Part shown: one piece after another, positions 39,441 through 50,335 of the stretch
Numbering within the stretch: the stretch's first letter is position 1
How the letters are laid out: each line of letters opens with the position of its first letter
Assembly (NCBI GenBank): GCA_003342895.1
Contig: PTFA01000411.1
Coordinates: 434,001 to 498,000 of the forward strand
Source of the DNA: Casuarius casuarius
Lineage: Eukaryota > Chordata > Aves > Casuariiformes > Casuariidae
Reading direction: 5' to 3'
Length of the DNA stretch: 64,000 nt
The notes under the pieces: generated by a model
The model's database searches: none
The model's input: the letters and a program-made list of their open reading frames with translations, nothing else
Told to the model about the DNA's origin: nothing
Made by a program: the position numbers and the translations under genes

Positions 39441-40620
39441 TACTCACATCTTCTTGAATCCGTTCATCTTGGCTCGCTACTTGGGAAGTGGGAACCTAAA
39501 AGCTGTTTTCCTGATCTGTATCTGCAGAGCCTGATAACAGTATTAATCAGACACGATAGTTAAGTTTCTTAAGCAAATTTCCAATAGTCATTCTGGTCCC
39601 GCTTGTCTTTCACGACAGCGTAAATTCTCCTGAACCTGACAGATACATGACTAAAATGGTGGTATGGGAAACAACCTGATTCCTTCTGCCCTAGTTATTC
39701 CTCAAGCATAACTTGGAAACTGCTCACCTCCTTGAGGAAAAAGAATACTGCCATGATATTGTTACAAATGAACTAAACGCAGAAGGGTCCTGCTAATCAG
39801 CAGGACTCACTCCCTGCTGGAGATAGCTCAAGAAGAACAACAAAAATCATTACCGTGCTGGTAGGATTGATTAATAAGGGAAAATGAATTAACTACTTCT
39901 ACTAATACTCATTAGCATTTATACATTGTAACGTGCACTAAATGTATGTGTAAATAGTTTTTCTAAGTGACAAGGGTGCATGAAGCGTGCAACATGATGT
40001 TGCTGCTGTTTTCCAGTTGTGTGGGTTTTACATCGTCAAAAGCTAAATCCAAGAGAAGCCGCAGTACTGTGTAGGAAAACCAGCAAAAGGCAGTGGGAAC
40101 AGGAGGGGAAGGTAGGGACGGTACCTCCTGAAATCTGGAGCAGGTTTCCCACGCGCAGAAATGGAGGCTGTAGTCCAGGGAACGTTTTAAAGGAATGAGA
40201 GACGGGTTGGCGGAACAGGGGAGCAAATCGGGGGTAGGGCCGTGCTCACTGCGCGACGGGGCACTCACAGCGCCGGGACAGCACACGAGGAGCAGGAGCC
40301 CCCGCTGCCAAGCTGAAGGCTGCAAGTTTTGACGCGCTCCTGGGCCCTGCTAGGGGAGGGGCAGCAGAAGCCGACGTGTTCAGCGAGCATCTGTGCTAGC
40401 CCAGATGTTACCCGCCTAGTGCCTTTTGTCCTGCGATACCAATTCCTGCTCTGAGCACTTTCAAATAATGTCTAAATTTAGCAAGTGACTGTTCAGTTAT
40501 TAGCGCAGTTGAAAATTATAATGAAATAGAGCCCAATAGCTCCACAATACTGGTCAAAAGATGATTCTCTGTGTAATCAGGGTTTTCCGTAGTTCGTGTG
40601 GAATTAACAAGCCCTATTTT

Positions 40621-40735
40621 TAGACCGGGTTTCAGGAGAGTTGTGTTTAATTCTTGGCTCTGCCACAGACTTCCTGCATGACCTTGGGCAAATCGGTCTC
40701 TTTCTCAGCACCATCTGTAGTATAATACATTTTCC
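40621..40735 (+). repeat. MIR SINE (remnant)
   Basis: The wording TTAATTCTTGGCTCTGCCAC, then CTGCATGACCTTGGGCAAAT, then a CTCTTTCTCAGCACCATCTGTA block, is a good match to the MIR core (CCTGGCTCTGCCACT, TGTGTGACCTTGGGCAAGTC, then CATCTGTAAAATG). It is the clearest MIR copy in the window, in plus orientation. Confidence 0.75.
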
Positions 40736-41700
40736 TCCCACTCTAAATTTGTCTCGTCGATGCAGATTATGAGCTTTTTGGACGAGGACATGCGCTCGCT
40801 GCATGTTTGTTTGGTGACCGACACAAGGAGGCTCCGAGCTCCTGCGTGGCTTCGGGGTGGTTCCTCAATGTAACTGATAACCTGGCAGAAGAGACGCCTT
40901 GCACGAGATCACCTCCTGGCACCACCACGACCGGCTAGTGGCTATAAAGCCATTAACGGCATGGCACATTTTAGACAAGGGTGGTATTTGCTACCCGCCT
41001 CCATTGCAGAAAAATTGGCACTCTCACTTTCAGCTGGTGGATTTTACAAGCAGTTTTCCTATTTATTTTTTTTCTCATTTTGCACAGTGCAGACCGCGCT
41101 CTCCCGCTCTGTGGTGATCACCCTGCTCCGTGCGATTAGCATGGGGTTGGCATTTGCTGGTTCATTTGTTTTTTCGGCGTCACGCTAAAGCAGAGCAGCA
41201 GGGTGACCCGTGCGCGGGAGCGTTTGGGGGCTGGCGGAGGGCACCGTGCCCCTCGCGGGGAACCCTCTACCTGCGCTTTGGTCCAGTAGCTGCGACCTGC
41301 GGCCAAGCGGGAGGCACGGACAGAGCGCAAGAGCAGCAGACTAGAAAACAAACAAAATTAGCAGCACTTCAAAGCCCTTGCAGAGCAGAGGGTAGCTGAC
41401 TTTGGCCACTGCTTTTTTTCTTTCCTTTTTTTTCCAAAAAATGGGATAGAAAAGTGGAACCTGTCTTTTCGCCTTGCGTGCGGGGTTCGAGACAGGAGCT
41501 CGGTGAGGCAGGGGCCTGACAAACTGCTGAGGAGACCAGGCCCCTTATCACAACATCCCACTAAAACAGGCAGAGTTGCAACGTCGGTATCAACTTAAAG
41601 GCGAAGAAAGCACTAAATGTATTTCCCGGGTACCAGAGCAGGGGGAGCCCCGCTTTGGGCAGGGACAGCTTCAGCTCGCCCAGTGTGACAGAGCATCGCC

Positions 41701-41896
41701 NNNNNNNNNNNNNNNNNNNNNNNNNNNNNNNNNNNNNNNNNNNNNNNNNNNNNNNNNNNNNNNNNNNNNNNNNNNNNNNNNNNNNNNNNNNNNNNNNNNN
41801 NNNNNNNNNNNNNNNNNNNNNNNNNNNNNNNNNNNNNNNNNNNNNNNNNNNNNNNNNNNNNNNNNNNNNNNNNNNNNNNNNNNNNNNNNNNNNNNN
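41701..41896. other. Assembly gap (196 N) in GC-rich exon 1 region
   Basis: The N block interrupts the densest part of the CpG island and resumes in CGGCGGCGG. Short-read assemblies often fail in such sequence. Any protein readings that run through this block are artefacts. Confidence 0.97.
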
Positions 41897-41940
41897 CGGC
41901 GGCGGAGGCCGAGCGGCTGCCCGCGGCGCTGAGCCAGACG
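41897..41940 (+). CDS. Candidate 3' end of exon 1, unrecognised gene
   Basis: The 44 bases after the gap end in GAGCCAGACG followed by GTGCGTAG, a usable splice donor. One frame is open to the donor and ends exactly on a codon (phase 0), reading AAEAERLPAALSQT. Another frame is also open (Gly/Ala/Arg-rich, leaving one extra base), and the third hits a stop. The Ala/Glu/Arg/Leu-rich reading would fit the N-terminal part of a protein encoded in a GC-rich first exon, and its phase fits the candidate exon at 43,533. It may equally be 5' UTR. The start codon, if any, is hidden in the gap. Confidence 0.3.
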
Positions 41941-41962
41941 GTGCGTAGCCTGCGGAGGGGCT

Positions 41963-41999
41963 TTATTATTATTACTAGTATTATTATTATTTTTATTTT
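41963..41999. repeat. (ATT)n imperfect microsatellite
   Basis: About 37 bases of TTATTATTA-type repeat with an ACTAGT interruption, lying only some 22 bases after the donor-like site inside an otherwise extremely GC-rich block. Confidence 0.85.
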
Positions 42000-42591
42000 T
42001 AGTGGGGGAGGGGCGAGGCTAGGGGCACCGGGCGAAGCGGGGAAAACCGCGGAGAAACTTTCCGAGCTCGCAAAGTTGCGGGCGGCGGCGGCGGGGCCGG
42101 TGCGGGGGGGCGCAGCGCGGGCGGGCGGCGCCGCTCTGCGCGCGGAGTCGGGGAAACTTCCTCGGCGGGGCCGGGGCCGCGGCCGCCCCCCGCCGCCGCC
42201 CGCCGCCGCTTCGCCCTGCAAGGTGCAGCGCGGGCTGCGGCCCCGCCGCGCTTTGCAGCAGGTTTCAGCGCGCTTGGAGGCAGGAGCTGCTTTAATGCTT
42301 TTTTTTTTTCCCTCCCTGTTTTTCCCCCATTTTTGCACGGCGGGGGAACGAGTGTGTGTGTGTATCTGTCGCTGCTCTTCAGCTGCAGTTGCTCTTGGCT
42401 GAGCCTGGGGACCGGCTGCAGCTGCTTGGGCTGGGGAGGGAGGGATGGTACGAGAGGACCTGGTTATTTTTATTTCTGTTTTTTTTTCCCCCCACTGCTT
42501 TCAGAAGGGGGGCTTCGCCTTTCCCTCTCTTTGCAGCGAGCGGCGCCGCTCCTGGGCCGGGCTGCCAGGGCCAAACCTACCGGGGGGGCGG

Positions 42592-42646
42592 CGTGTGTGT
42601 GTGTGTGTGTGAGTGTGTGAGTGTATAAGGGCTGGTGCATGCGCGC

Positions 42647-42680
<34 letters not shown>
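42592..42680. repeat. Compound (GT)n/(GC)n repeat, Z-DNA prone
   Basis: Two GT blocks (42,592-42,624 with small interruptions, and 42,650-42,679) are separated by a short spacer. The second is preceded by TGCATGCGCGCGCG, so 42,635-42,680 is 46 bp of unbroken purine-pyrimidine alternation. Such sequence readily adopts the Z conformation under negative supercoiling. It lies about 700-980 bases downstream of the gap where transcription presumably starts. Confidence 0.92.
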
Positions 42681-42865
42681 CTGGTTGCGGAGGTAGTTGG
42701 CGGGAGCCTGCTTTGGCTGGGGATGGGTTAAACGCGGGCTCTTCCCAGCCATAACTTCTGCTACTAAAGGGAATCGCCCAGCCTCCCCTGCCCACTTTTC
42801 TGAGCCCCGCTGGATTATTTGCAGAAGGAAAAGGGAGCCGCGCCGCCCCGAGAAACGCATCAGTG

Positions 42866-42900
42866 TCTGTCTGTCTGTCTTTCTTTTTTTTTTTTCTTTT
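42866..42900. repeat. (CTGT)n followed by T-rich run
   Basis: Four or so CTGT units run into a T tract broken by single C residues. Simple repeat at the downstream shoulder of the CpG island. Confidence 0.85.
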
Positions 42901-43532
42901 TGTTATTGATCGTGGCGGCTTCATGCCCTTGCTTTGTTGTTGGGAGGATTAAGGGTTGACGAGTGTCCGGAGTCCCAGATCCAATTAAAATAAATGCAAG
43001 TAAATGGGACGTAAAGGGGAAGCCAGCACTGGCATCCCGGCAGAGGCACTAAAGCATCAAGGTTGGTTAAAAGGAAGGACTCGAGGAAATGAATGCTTTC
43101 CTTCTTAGTCCTTTGCCTTCCCTTTGCAGCGCTGTCAGACCGGCTCAGAGAGGTGCAGCGTTTGATCAGGGTTTTGCAAATCCTTAACCAATCTCTACCC
43201 AGTAGGGGGAAGAAAAAGAAAACCCCTTCTCCCTGGGCATAGTCATTTTAACTATCTCTCATTTAGCGAATGCTTCGCTTTGCTGAGAACTTGAACCAGA
43301 TTTCATAAAGGAATTAAAATTCAAGAGAGCGTGAGTTATGAGAATTGCAGAGAAGCAATGCTGCAGCGTTTGCTAGCCGCTGCCCGGGCTGCCTGTGTTC
43401 ACAGAGTGCTTATTTCTGGTCAGGAGCAATTGTGCTGTGGGTATGAGCGTTAGCTGGGAAAGCAGAACATCGCAGAATAGCGTGGCTAGTTCTTGGCTGT
43501 CTTTTATTTATTTTTTTTTCCTGTTGACATAG

Positions 43533-43717
43533 AGAGCTTTTCCTTCAGTTGAACAAAAAGTTACTTCTGTTGCTTGGCGAGGACTCGGTGGTGGATGCGA
43601 GCAAAGAAGGAATGGTCCCTCTGGAGCCAGTCTGCCTTCGGAGAGCGCCACTGAGAAAGAGGTTACAGCCGTGATCTTTGTGCCCAAAAAACGTTGGAGT
43701 CCTGTCGAGAGAGCCAG
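43533..43717 (+). CDS. Candidate internal exon 2, unrecognised protein
   Basis: The acceptor is a long T-rich tract ending GACATAG before 43,533. The donor is GAGCCAG|GTAGGA at 43,717/43,718, a good match to CAG|GTRAG. In the frame starting at the first base, all 61 codons are open and two bases (AG) are left over. The reading starts RAFPSVEQKV and ends VIFVPKKRWSPVERA, with a Gly/Ser/Glu-rich middle. The phase-0 entry fits the AAEAERLPAALSQT frame of exon 1 and the 2-base exit fits the exon at 62,676. The other two frames are closed (one has a stop at its TGA, the other also contains stops). No domain or family is recognised. A second acceptor-like site, CCTTCAG before 43,549, would give a frame that stops before the donor. 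A non-coding exon or chance is possible. Confidence 0.3.
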
Positions 43718-46330
43718 GTAGGAGCTAAGGCGCTGCAGGGCTGGAAACTCAGGATATCCCTCTGCCTGATCCTTTGGTGGTGCTAGTGTAGTATAAAATC
43801 AGCAGGTTGGCTGTCCTTGCGTTCGTGCAGCAAGTTGTGTTGGGTTTTTCCTTACTTTTGCTCTGTTTCTTTTTAAAGCTTGATCCCTAACAAAACGTTG
43901 GCATCTTAATGACTGCGCTCTGTACTTTTAGACAAGTGGTACACTGGGTCCTTCCTGACCTGTGTGTTATGTTACTGTGTTGTTACCGTGTTTGTGCAGG
44001 AAAGTGATGGGGTCCAAACCCTTAGTTTTCTGAAGTGCTTGCTTGCTTTGCTTCTGACATGAGTGCCGTCTGTTGTGTCAGGTTATGTTGTCATGGTTGC
44101 TCCCATCACGTCCTGCTGTTGTGACCTGATGTACCCTGCTTGATGGATTGTGTCAAATACAATGAAGTGAGCAATTATAACTGAGTTAGGGTGTTTAGCC
44201 GTTGCTTGTTAGGAGGAGTTCGTAGCTACACTACAGATGTGTTTGTGTGCCGAGTTCTCAAATGTCTTCTGACACATGCCAACCGCACTCGTACCACTTG
44301 TATTTACAGCTAGGTTTTTCTTAAGGACAGAAAGTTGGTTCGGATAAGGTTTGTTTTAGCATGATGTGCCAATGCAGAACATAATACTTCTGGATGCAGG
44401 TTTGAATCCCTCCTGGTTTGGTGTTGCCTTAAAGTTCCTACTGTCTCCTGACTATCTGATTGCTTGTGTGAAGGGTTGCCTGACTTCTGCCTGCAGCTCA
44501 CAGCACACAAGCTGCTGGCACTGCTAACACCCGTGCTGCGACGGCTGCAAGTCCACGGGCAGAGCGGCAGGGAGTCAGACTGGCTGCAGCGGAGGTGAAA
44601 TCCTGGCTACGCTGACTTCAGTGGGAATTGTGCCATAGATGTCGATGGACCAAAGCTTCTGTCCTTCTCATCTTTAATCCTGCTATATGCTGGAGGGAAG
44701 GTTTTGCTTTGCTGCCGCTGCCCAGCCTGCGCCTGTTCCTGGGCGTACGGAAGATGTGAGTCTCTCAAGATGTCAAGCTGTGCCTTTCACGAGCACGGCA
44801 TTCTTGGGAAGGAAACCAGGGCAAATGAGAGGGGAAATAAAACACAAAGTGTGGATACACGCTGGCTATCTTGCTGCTCGTGTCTGCAGCCGTTCCCAGG
44901 AGCGTGGATCAGGCAGGCACTCTGAACCAAACCAGATCACTTTTTTAAGATCGCAGAAGAGCGAGCCATCAATGACTGAAGCTAGTGCGTCCTATAGTCC
45001 CTGGTTTTTTTTTTTTTTTATTTCAACCTTACTTAGCCCATGTACGTTGGGTGAGTTTTCTATGTATAGGCGATCAAGAGAGCTATTCTCAGAGACACTT
45101 CACATATCCAGCATGCAGATGGATTTTTATGGTAAATGACAGTGACAAAGGGAAAGTGTTTGATACTTTTTTATCATGTGGAATCTATGTGGTGCATAAT
45201 ACCACAATTTCTGCTTAATGGGTGCAGGTTGCAAGCTGGTCCAGGTCATGGCTGTGTAATAAAACTGGTTAGATTTGTCTTTCCAGCTGGAATGTGTTGT
45301 TTCAGTTTATTATATGCTGTGGCATAGATCAGGATTTGTTAATATACAACAGAAACTTTGACTGGGGGTTGAAGTATTTGGATCTGCCGGTTATCTCTTG
45401 CAAGAAACGTTTTACGGTGCCCTTACTTCCATGCCTTTAATTCCAGGATAGACAGCTTTCTTGAGGCTAAGCATTCTTTTATAGTACATTCACCCCAGAC
45501 TCTTAGGTATTTTGTTCATATGTGAAAACAACAAAAAAAGAAAATGTGAACAAATGCACAACTGAGTAATCTGTCTTCCGTAGGGGTCTCTATGCCCTTG
45601 GTTTAAGGGACTTAAGTAAGGAGGCGGTCTTAAAAAGTAACAAATCATACCTTGTTAGTGTCTCTTAGCTTGTCTCCTATGGGGAAATGTGTATCTAAAA
45701 CAAAGCAGTCCTAATTTCATATATGTAAGTGCATATGCCTCATTTTGTCCCGGTATAGGTAATGATAAATTTTCTATTGATGTCGAATCAGACCCTGAAG
45801 TCATACTACTCACATTAAAATCAGTGTAATTGTATCAGTGACAAAAAGATTTGGGGCACTGTTAACACTGTCACAACGCGAAAGTTGGCAGTGCTGTGAA
45901 GAGGGATCAGAATAAACCCCGTCAGGCTGCTGTTCAGACCTCTGCTCCGGGGTCTGCACAGGCTTCCAGCTTGACTTTTTTGTTGTGTTTTAGTGCAGTT
46001 CAAAGAGTTAATTATAGCCGTTAATATCCTTCACTCTTGGTATTGCCTGAATCCTGAGGACCACTTCTCTCTTTAGGGTTTAGACTTGAGGACTGACATT
46101 AACAGGGATGCTTCAGCCACGGTGGTGGTGGTGTCAGTGCTGGTGCTCCTGGGAGCTGGAGGCACGATTTGCTGTGTCCTGGACTAGAGTTTACCTGTTT
46201 GTGTGGTGGTTTGACAGAGCTTAGTGTTCTTAGCTTATTTTTAGCTCAACTTCATAGGAAAGCTGCAAAATACAGTCGTTCTGGTGAAATTGTTGTTCCA
46301 TAGGATTAGTAGCAAGGCTACTACTGATCC

Positions 46331-46367
46331 AAAAAAAAAAAAAAAAAAAAGTCTTTTTTTTTTTTTT
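46331..46367. repeat. A20-GTC-T14 inverted tract
   Basis: Twenty A residues, the three bases GTC and fourteen T residues make an A/T inverted repeat able to form a hairpin with a minimal loop. It may mark two old poly-A tails or simple slippage. No flanking retroelement body was recognised. Confidence 0.9.
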
Positions 46368-47439
46368 CCTGGAAAGAATCAAGACCAGACCTTCATGTGA
46401 GTCATGCAGAGTTTTGTGTTGGAAAATTCTCCATTGTCTTATTGAGCTGTTGTTGATTTTGCTGCTGTTTTTGGTGTATGAGCCTGGATACTATAATAAT
46501 TATACCTAAACATGTCTGTGCCTGTACTGCCAGTCATCCACAACTAATCAAAGTATAGACCCTGCAGGCACTTAGAGCAAGTTAACCCAAACAAACAAAA
46601 AAACCAGTGGCCTAGCCTGGGAGAAAACAATATTTTATTTCTTTCTTCTGAATGATGCCTCTACTAATTATACTTTTGGTCCATGAGTGTAACTTCCCTT
46701 GACATCAGTGAATGGTCATCCCTTGATGGCTGTGTGTGTGTAGATGCCCTGCTGTCTCTCCTGTGGGTTTTGTGATCCTCCGCCCACGTGAAGCGCGAGG
46801 CACCGTCCCTGGGCTGGAGAGCTGGTCTGAGATGCAGCAAGGTGTGGGGTGGCTCCTCTGTGCTGAAATCCTCCTCCCCTCCCAGCCGGCCGGGCGGATT
46901 TCTCTCTGCTTTAGCAGGCATCTGTGATTGCTCATGGGTTTGTCATCCCGTCCTTCAGGCATTGAGCTTTCCAGGCAGGTGGCTTCCAGCGTGGTCAGAT
47001 AGATCAGATAGATGAGTTTTATGGCCAGGAGAGTCAGGGTGGGGTTTAGTGTTGACTTTAGTGAGAGTTGGTTAAGGGCCGTTCTGGGCGCTTCTTCAAA
47101 TCCTGCCCTCGAGCATTTCCAGGTTCTTAGCTGGGTCCTGTAGAGCATCAGGGGAGGGGAAAATTGTTTTGATGATTTCCTGGAGTGCCGGTGAGAAATG
47201 GTCTGTCACCAGCCCTGGAAATGCACAACACAACTTGTCTCTGCTTGTGCTGTGCAAAGTGGCTGTAAATAACGTTTCTTCTATGGGTTTGCAGACTTCA
47301 AAGATTATTCCAGCTGCTGAAGGAAGCCTTGTCAGAGAAGGTAGCTGCAAGTTTAATTGTAGCTTCGGGACTTGAACTAAATCAAAATCCAAACAATCTG
47401 ATAAAAATTACAGCCACTTGAATGTTGTTAAAGGTTAAA

Positions 47440-47830
47440 AGCGAGCCCTCTTCAGAACAGCTATTAGTGTTTTACATTTTAAAATAAAGGAGGTTATTAA
47501 TATTTCTAAATAACATTGAACATACATTACAATTTGCCTCCAAGCCATCTGAGCACTTCTTGTGGTAATGCAGATTAAATTTAGTGACAAGTGCATATAA
47601 TGACAGTATAAATGTCAATTTGGCTATCAGATATGTTGCATTGGCATCTTTTTAATATTAAACGTGACTATGTCCCACATTGCTTAAACAAATCACGGCA
47701 TCCAGCGAGTCTTAAGAGGCTGTCTCCGTGTTCTGCCACAGGGTGAAACGATCTGTTGACTCTTCATATTTAAATGATTAGTTAATAATTTTGACATTTA
47801 CATGATTTTTTTATTTTAAAGCTGGTGTTT
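47440..47830. promoter_or_regulatory. Candidate intronic enhancer-like element
   Basis: A 390-base AT-rich unique stretch with many TAAT and ATTA cores (GGTTATTAATA near 47,492, TTTTAATATTAAACG near 47,650, GATTAGTTAATAATT near 47,777), few CpGs, no repeats and no open frame. The texture is that of vertebrate conserved non-coding elements. It sits about 3.7 kb into the presumed second intron. Not tested by alignment. Confidence 0.3.
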
Positions 47831-48349
47831 GGAATTCTTTCATGTGTTTCCTCTAAGTGGTGATTAAATAATGGCAGCGCGTAGTGCCGTCAGGTGAGTT
47901 GAGTCCTGGCCTCCATGGCTGGGTCTCTGCAGAGTGATGGTGCGCAAGGTGCAGTTGTCGGCTGCCGTTCCAGTGGGATGCTCTCGCTTTATGGATTTCC
48001 AGTGCAGTGCAGTGCGTACTGTGGAGAGGCTGGCAGTCAGTAGAACCGGAGCTGAGGTTTTACGTGGACTTCTTTTTTGACCGAGGGCTTGCTATGGTAT
48101 TTTTTAGTCAAAATTCAAACACTGCTGTTTGCAGTTAGTATCTTCTAGAGCGCCTAATTGCTGGTTTCCTTTGGAAGAGCCCAGCCTTTTTCTTTGTTCC
48201 TGAACTTTGGGGAAAAATGTCATTTTCTGTTCTTGCTTTGACCCTGATGGTGGGTATCTATATTATTGTAGTGGCCTGGGCCTAGAGAAAGCCTGTTGCT
48301 ACCCAGAGGGAAATCTTTTTCTGGCAAAAGAGCTAAAGGATCGAGTGGA

Positions 48350-48367
48350 GCAATAATAATAATAATT
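48350..48367. repeat. (AAT)n microsatellite
   Basis: About six tandem AAT units. Short simple repeat with no further context. Confidence 0.85.
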
Positions 48368-50202
48368 ACTATTGTTATGTTAAGCTGAAGGTTTTTATTC
48401 AGGGCCAGGATGCAAACAAAGTGAAAAAGCAGCTGCTACTTTCTAGTAACCAAAAGGCTTCAATTTTCTCAGATACTGAATAGCTGGAGGGTGACATGAG
48501 GGATGATGCAGAGATCAGGGGCAACGTGCTGGTGAGGGTCCTAGCACCTCTACCACTGGCTAGAAGCCTGGAGCTGGAGTGATGCTGGAGGTTTCAGCAA
48601 GACTTAGCAGATCCTCTGCTCTTCCGCCTTGAAAAAAGGGGGTTTCCCCTTTTTGCTTGCGTCTGACAAGTAGATTTGGTCCTGGGAATATTTCTTGTAT
48701 TTCAGCTTCTTCTCCTAATCTTCTCCTAATTGTAGCCAATACTGAACCCTGCTGTCCTTTTCTGTGGGACTGGTGTTTTTTTCTGGTGTTTTTGGTCAGT
48801 AGCTCAGCTCTTGTGGATTTATGTGGAGCTACTTTTGAATACTGGCAGACTGCTTGTAAAATCTTGCCACTGACCTTCCGTTGTGTGGACATGGTTCTCT
48901 CCAAATGATGTGTGAGCTTTGGAGCACCTCCGCCGGGTTGGCCGGTGCTTCCTCGGCCTGACTTGCTGCCCTTCCTTGGACCCGCTGGCCCGCTGCCCTC
49001 TGCTTCACGCTGCAGCATCGCTCAGGGAGGCTTCTTTACCCGGAATGGTTTGCGCAGGGAATATTTTAAGATGCCCATGAGGCTCTTCTGGTGTGGTTTA
49101 TTGCATTGCTAAAAAGCAACGTGATACAGATCATTAAAGGTATAAGCAAATATTCTTTGCGTTTTTGCAGCCACATCCCGAGGTCGGGAAGGAGTAGAGA
49201 GGCACGTGGGCGGCTGAAGGGTGTGTGAAAATTGACTCTCTCCGACGTGTGATGAGTCTGTTTGGGAGAGGCTTGTCTTGAGGTGACTTTAGCTGGATTC
49301 ATGCTGGGGTCCTGGTCCTCTGAGCTTGCACAGTGCATGCCCGGGCCCTGCTCTGAAGCAAACCAGCAGATTGGAATATAAATGTGGAGAGCCTAAAGGG
49401 CCCTGCTGGAGAGGAAGCCTGCTGCCATCCCTTATAAATTCACAGGGTAATAAGGGACAAGGCTTGCCTACTGTCTCAGAGCAATAGGATGTGGAGTTAT
49501 ATTTCTTTCTCACTTTCTCTCTTCCTCCTCAGGTCTTTCCAGGTGCTGCATCCTGGAACATCCTTCCCAGCGCCGTTTTCCTCTGTTCAGGGCTGTTTAG
49601 TGACAGCTAAAATGATTCTTGAATGTTAATAAATACCAGTTGACCCACTGCTGGCTTTTTCAGGCGTAGACTATGAGTGAGGAAGGATTGAAGATAAGGT
49701 GCAAAGGAGGGGAGAGAGGATTTCAAGAGAAATAGGGACTGCGTAGAGCATGCTTCCTTGTCTAGGGATGGGTTGACAAACTTTGAGGAGAGAAGGCCAG
49801 GGAAAGAACAGTGGGGAGATGCTGGTTCTGATGATGGAGACTGAGTAAAGCAACGTGGACGTTTTGGGATCATGGAATACACTAGGTACCTGGCTGGGGA
49901 GTGGAAAGGGGGAGAAGGATGGATAAGGAGTTTTAGCCATATTGGCCTTTACTTTGTGCGTGTGTGTGCATGTGGCTTTCTTAACAATCTGAAATTTTCA
50001 ACATGGTTAAAATGACATAGTTAATGTTTTTGTTTGGTGTTCTTAGATGGGCAAGTCTAAAATGTGCTCTCAGACTTCACTTTTCATCAGCTAACTCTGT
50101 GTGTGTGCACGTGCGCACGGATGTGGATTCTGGGAGACGATGTACTGGGGATAGCCTGCTGAGAGTGAACCAAATTGAGTTTCTGTCTCTTATCAAAGTG
50201 TT

Positions 50203-50335
50203 GGTAACTTTGGGCATGTCTCTTCCCTTTTGCGGGTTTGTTGTTTTATCTGCAAAAATGAGGGTAATAATAGCAGTAGAAAGAACTTTACTACCTATTC
50301 CCACAAACCTTGAATAAGTAGTTATTGTGAGAGGT
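50203..50335 (+). repeat. MIR SINE (remnant)
   Basis: ACTTTGGGCATGTCTCTTCCC, then a TTTATCTGCAAAAATGAGGGT block and AATAATAG, then CTACCTATTCCCACA, follow the MIR wording (CTTGGGCAAGTC, ATCTGTAAAATGAGG, AATAATAGTACCTACC). Plus orientation, diverged but clear. Confidence 0.65.

Larger units (their letters stand above)
23255..41189. other. Non-coding flank, right part
   Basis: No supported gene. It contains MIR-like remnants (31.7, 36.9, 40.6 kb), old dispersed-repeat pieces (36.26 and 38.5 kb), pyrimidine-rich tracts (27,099-27,140), a tandem TCF/LEF-like repeat (37.5 kb) and an AT-rich unique block (39.0-39.4 kb). The frame 32,215-32,571 (118 codons) was inspected and shows no recognisable domain. 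GC and CpG content rise from about 40.2 kb toward the CpG island. Confidence 0.65.
41190..42600. promoter_or_regulatory. CpG island with gap; presumed promoter
   Basis: GC content and CpG frequency rise sharply here compared with everything upstream, with blocks of GCG and CGG, a NotI-type GCGGCCGC at about 42,179 and G-rich tracts between 42,003 and 42,130. Such islands mark vertebrate promoters. Transcription direction is not fixed by the island itself. The donor-like GTGCGT at 41,941 and the exon candidates to the right favour the plus strand, and a divergent minus-strand transcript is possible. The start site, core promoter and probably the initiator codon fall in or beside the 196-N gap. 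No TATA box could be assigned. Confidence 0.85.
41941..43532 (+). other. Presumed intron 1, CpG-island side
   Basis: It begins with a donor-like GTGCGT. Soon after come an (ATT)n tract (41,963-41,999), G-rich and GCC-rich blocks to about 42,260, T-rich runs, two GT-repeat blocks and a CTGT repeat with poly-T near 42,866-42,900. CpG density falls off beyond about 42.9 kb. The open frame 41,941-42,402 (153 codons) is low-complexity Gly/Arg/Ala sequence that follows the donor directly, and I regard it as a GC-bias artefact. The end is set by the acceptor-like tract TTTTTTTTTCCTGTTGACATAG ending at 43,532. Confidence 0.4.

Noticed and set aside
42003..42130. G-quadruplex cluster downstream of the donor
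   Set aside because: G runs are plentiful, but this is expected in any CpG island and no single tract is exceptional. It is covered by the island entry.
41576..42402. Overlapping long frames on both strands through the CpG island and the N block (up to 241 codons)
   Set aside because: Most of their length is unknown residues from N or low-complexity Gly/Arg/Ala/Pro translation of GC-rich DNA. Open frames on both strands are expected there.
43549..43717. Alternative acceptor (CCTTCAG) giving an exon that reads LNKKLLLLLGEDSVVDASKEG
   Set aside because: This frame meets a TGA before the donor, so it could only be a terminal or non-coding exon. The upstream acceptor gives a fully open exon with matching phases.
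44687..45139. 150-codon plus-strand frame as a possible exon
   Set aside because: It spans a poly-T run read as a Phe stretch, has no acceptor or donor in frame, and resembles no protein I know.
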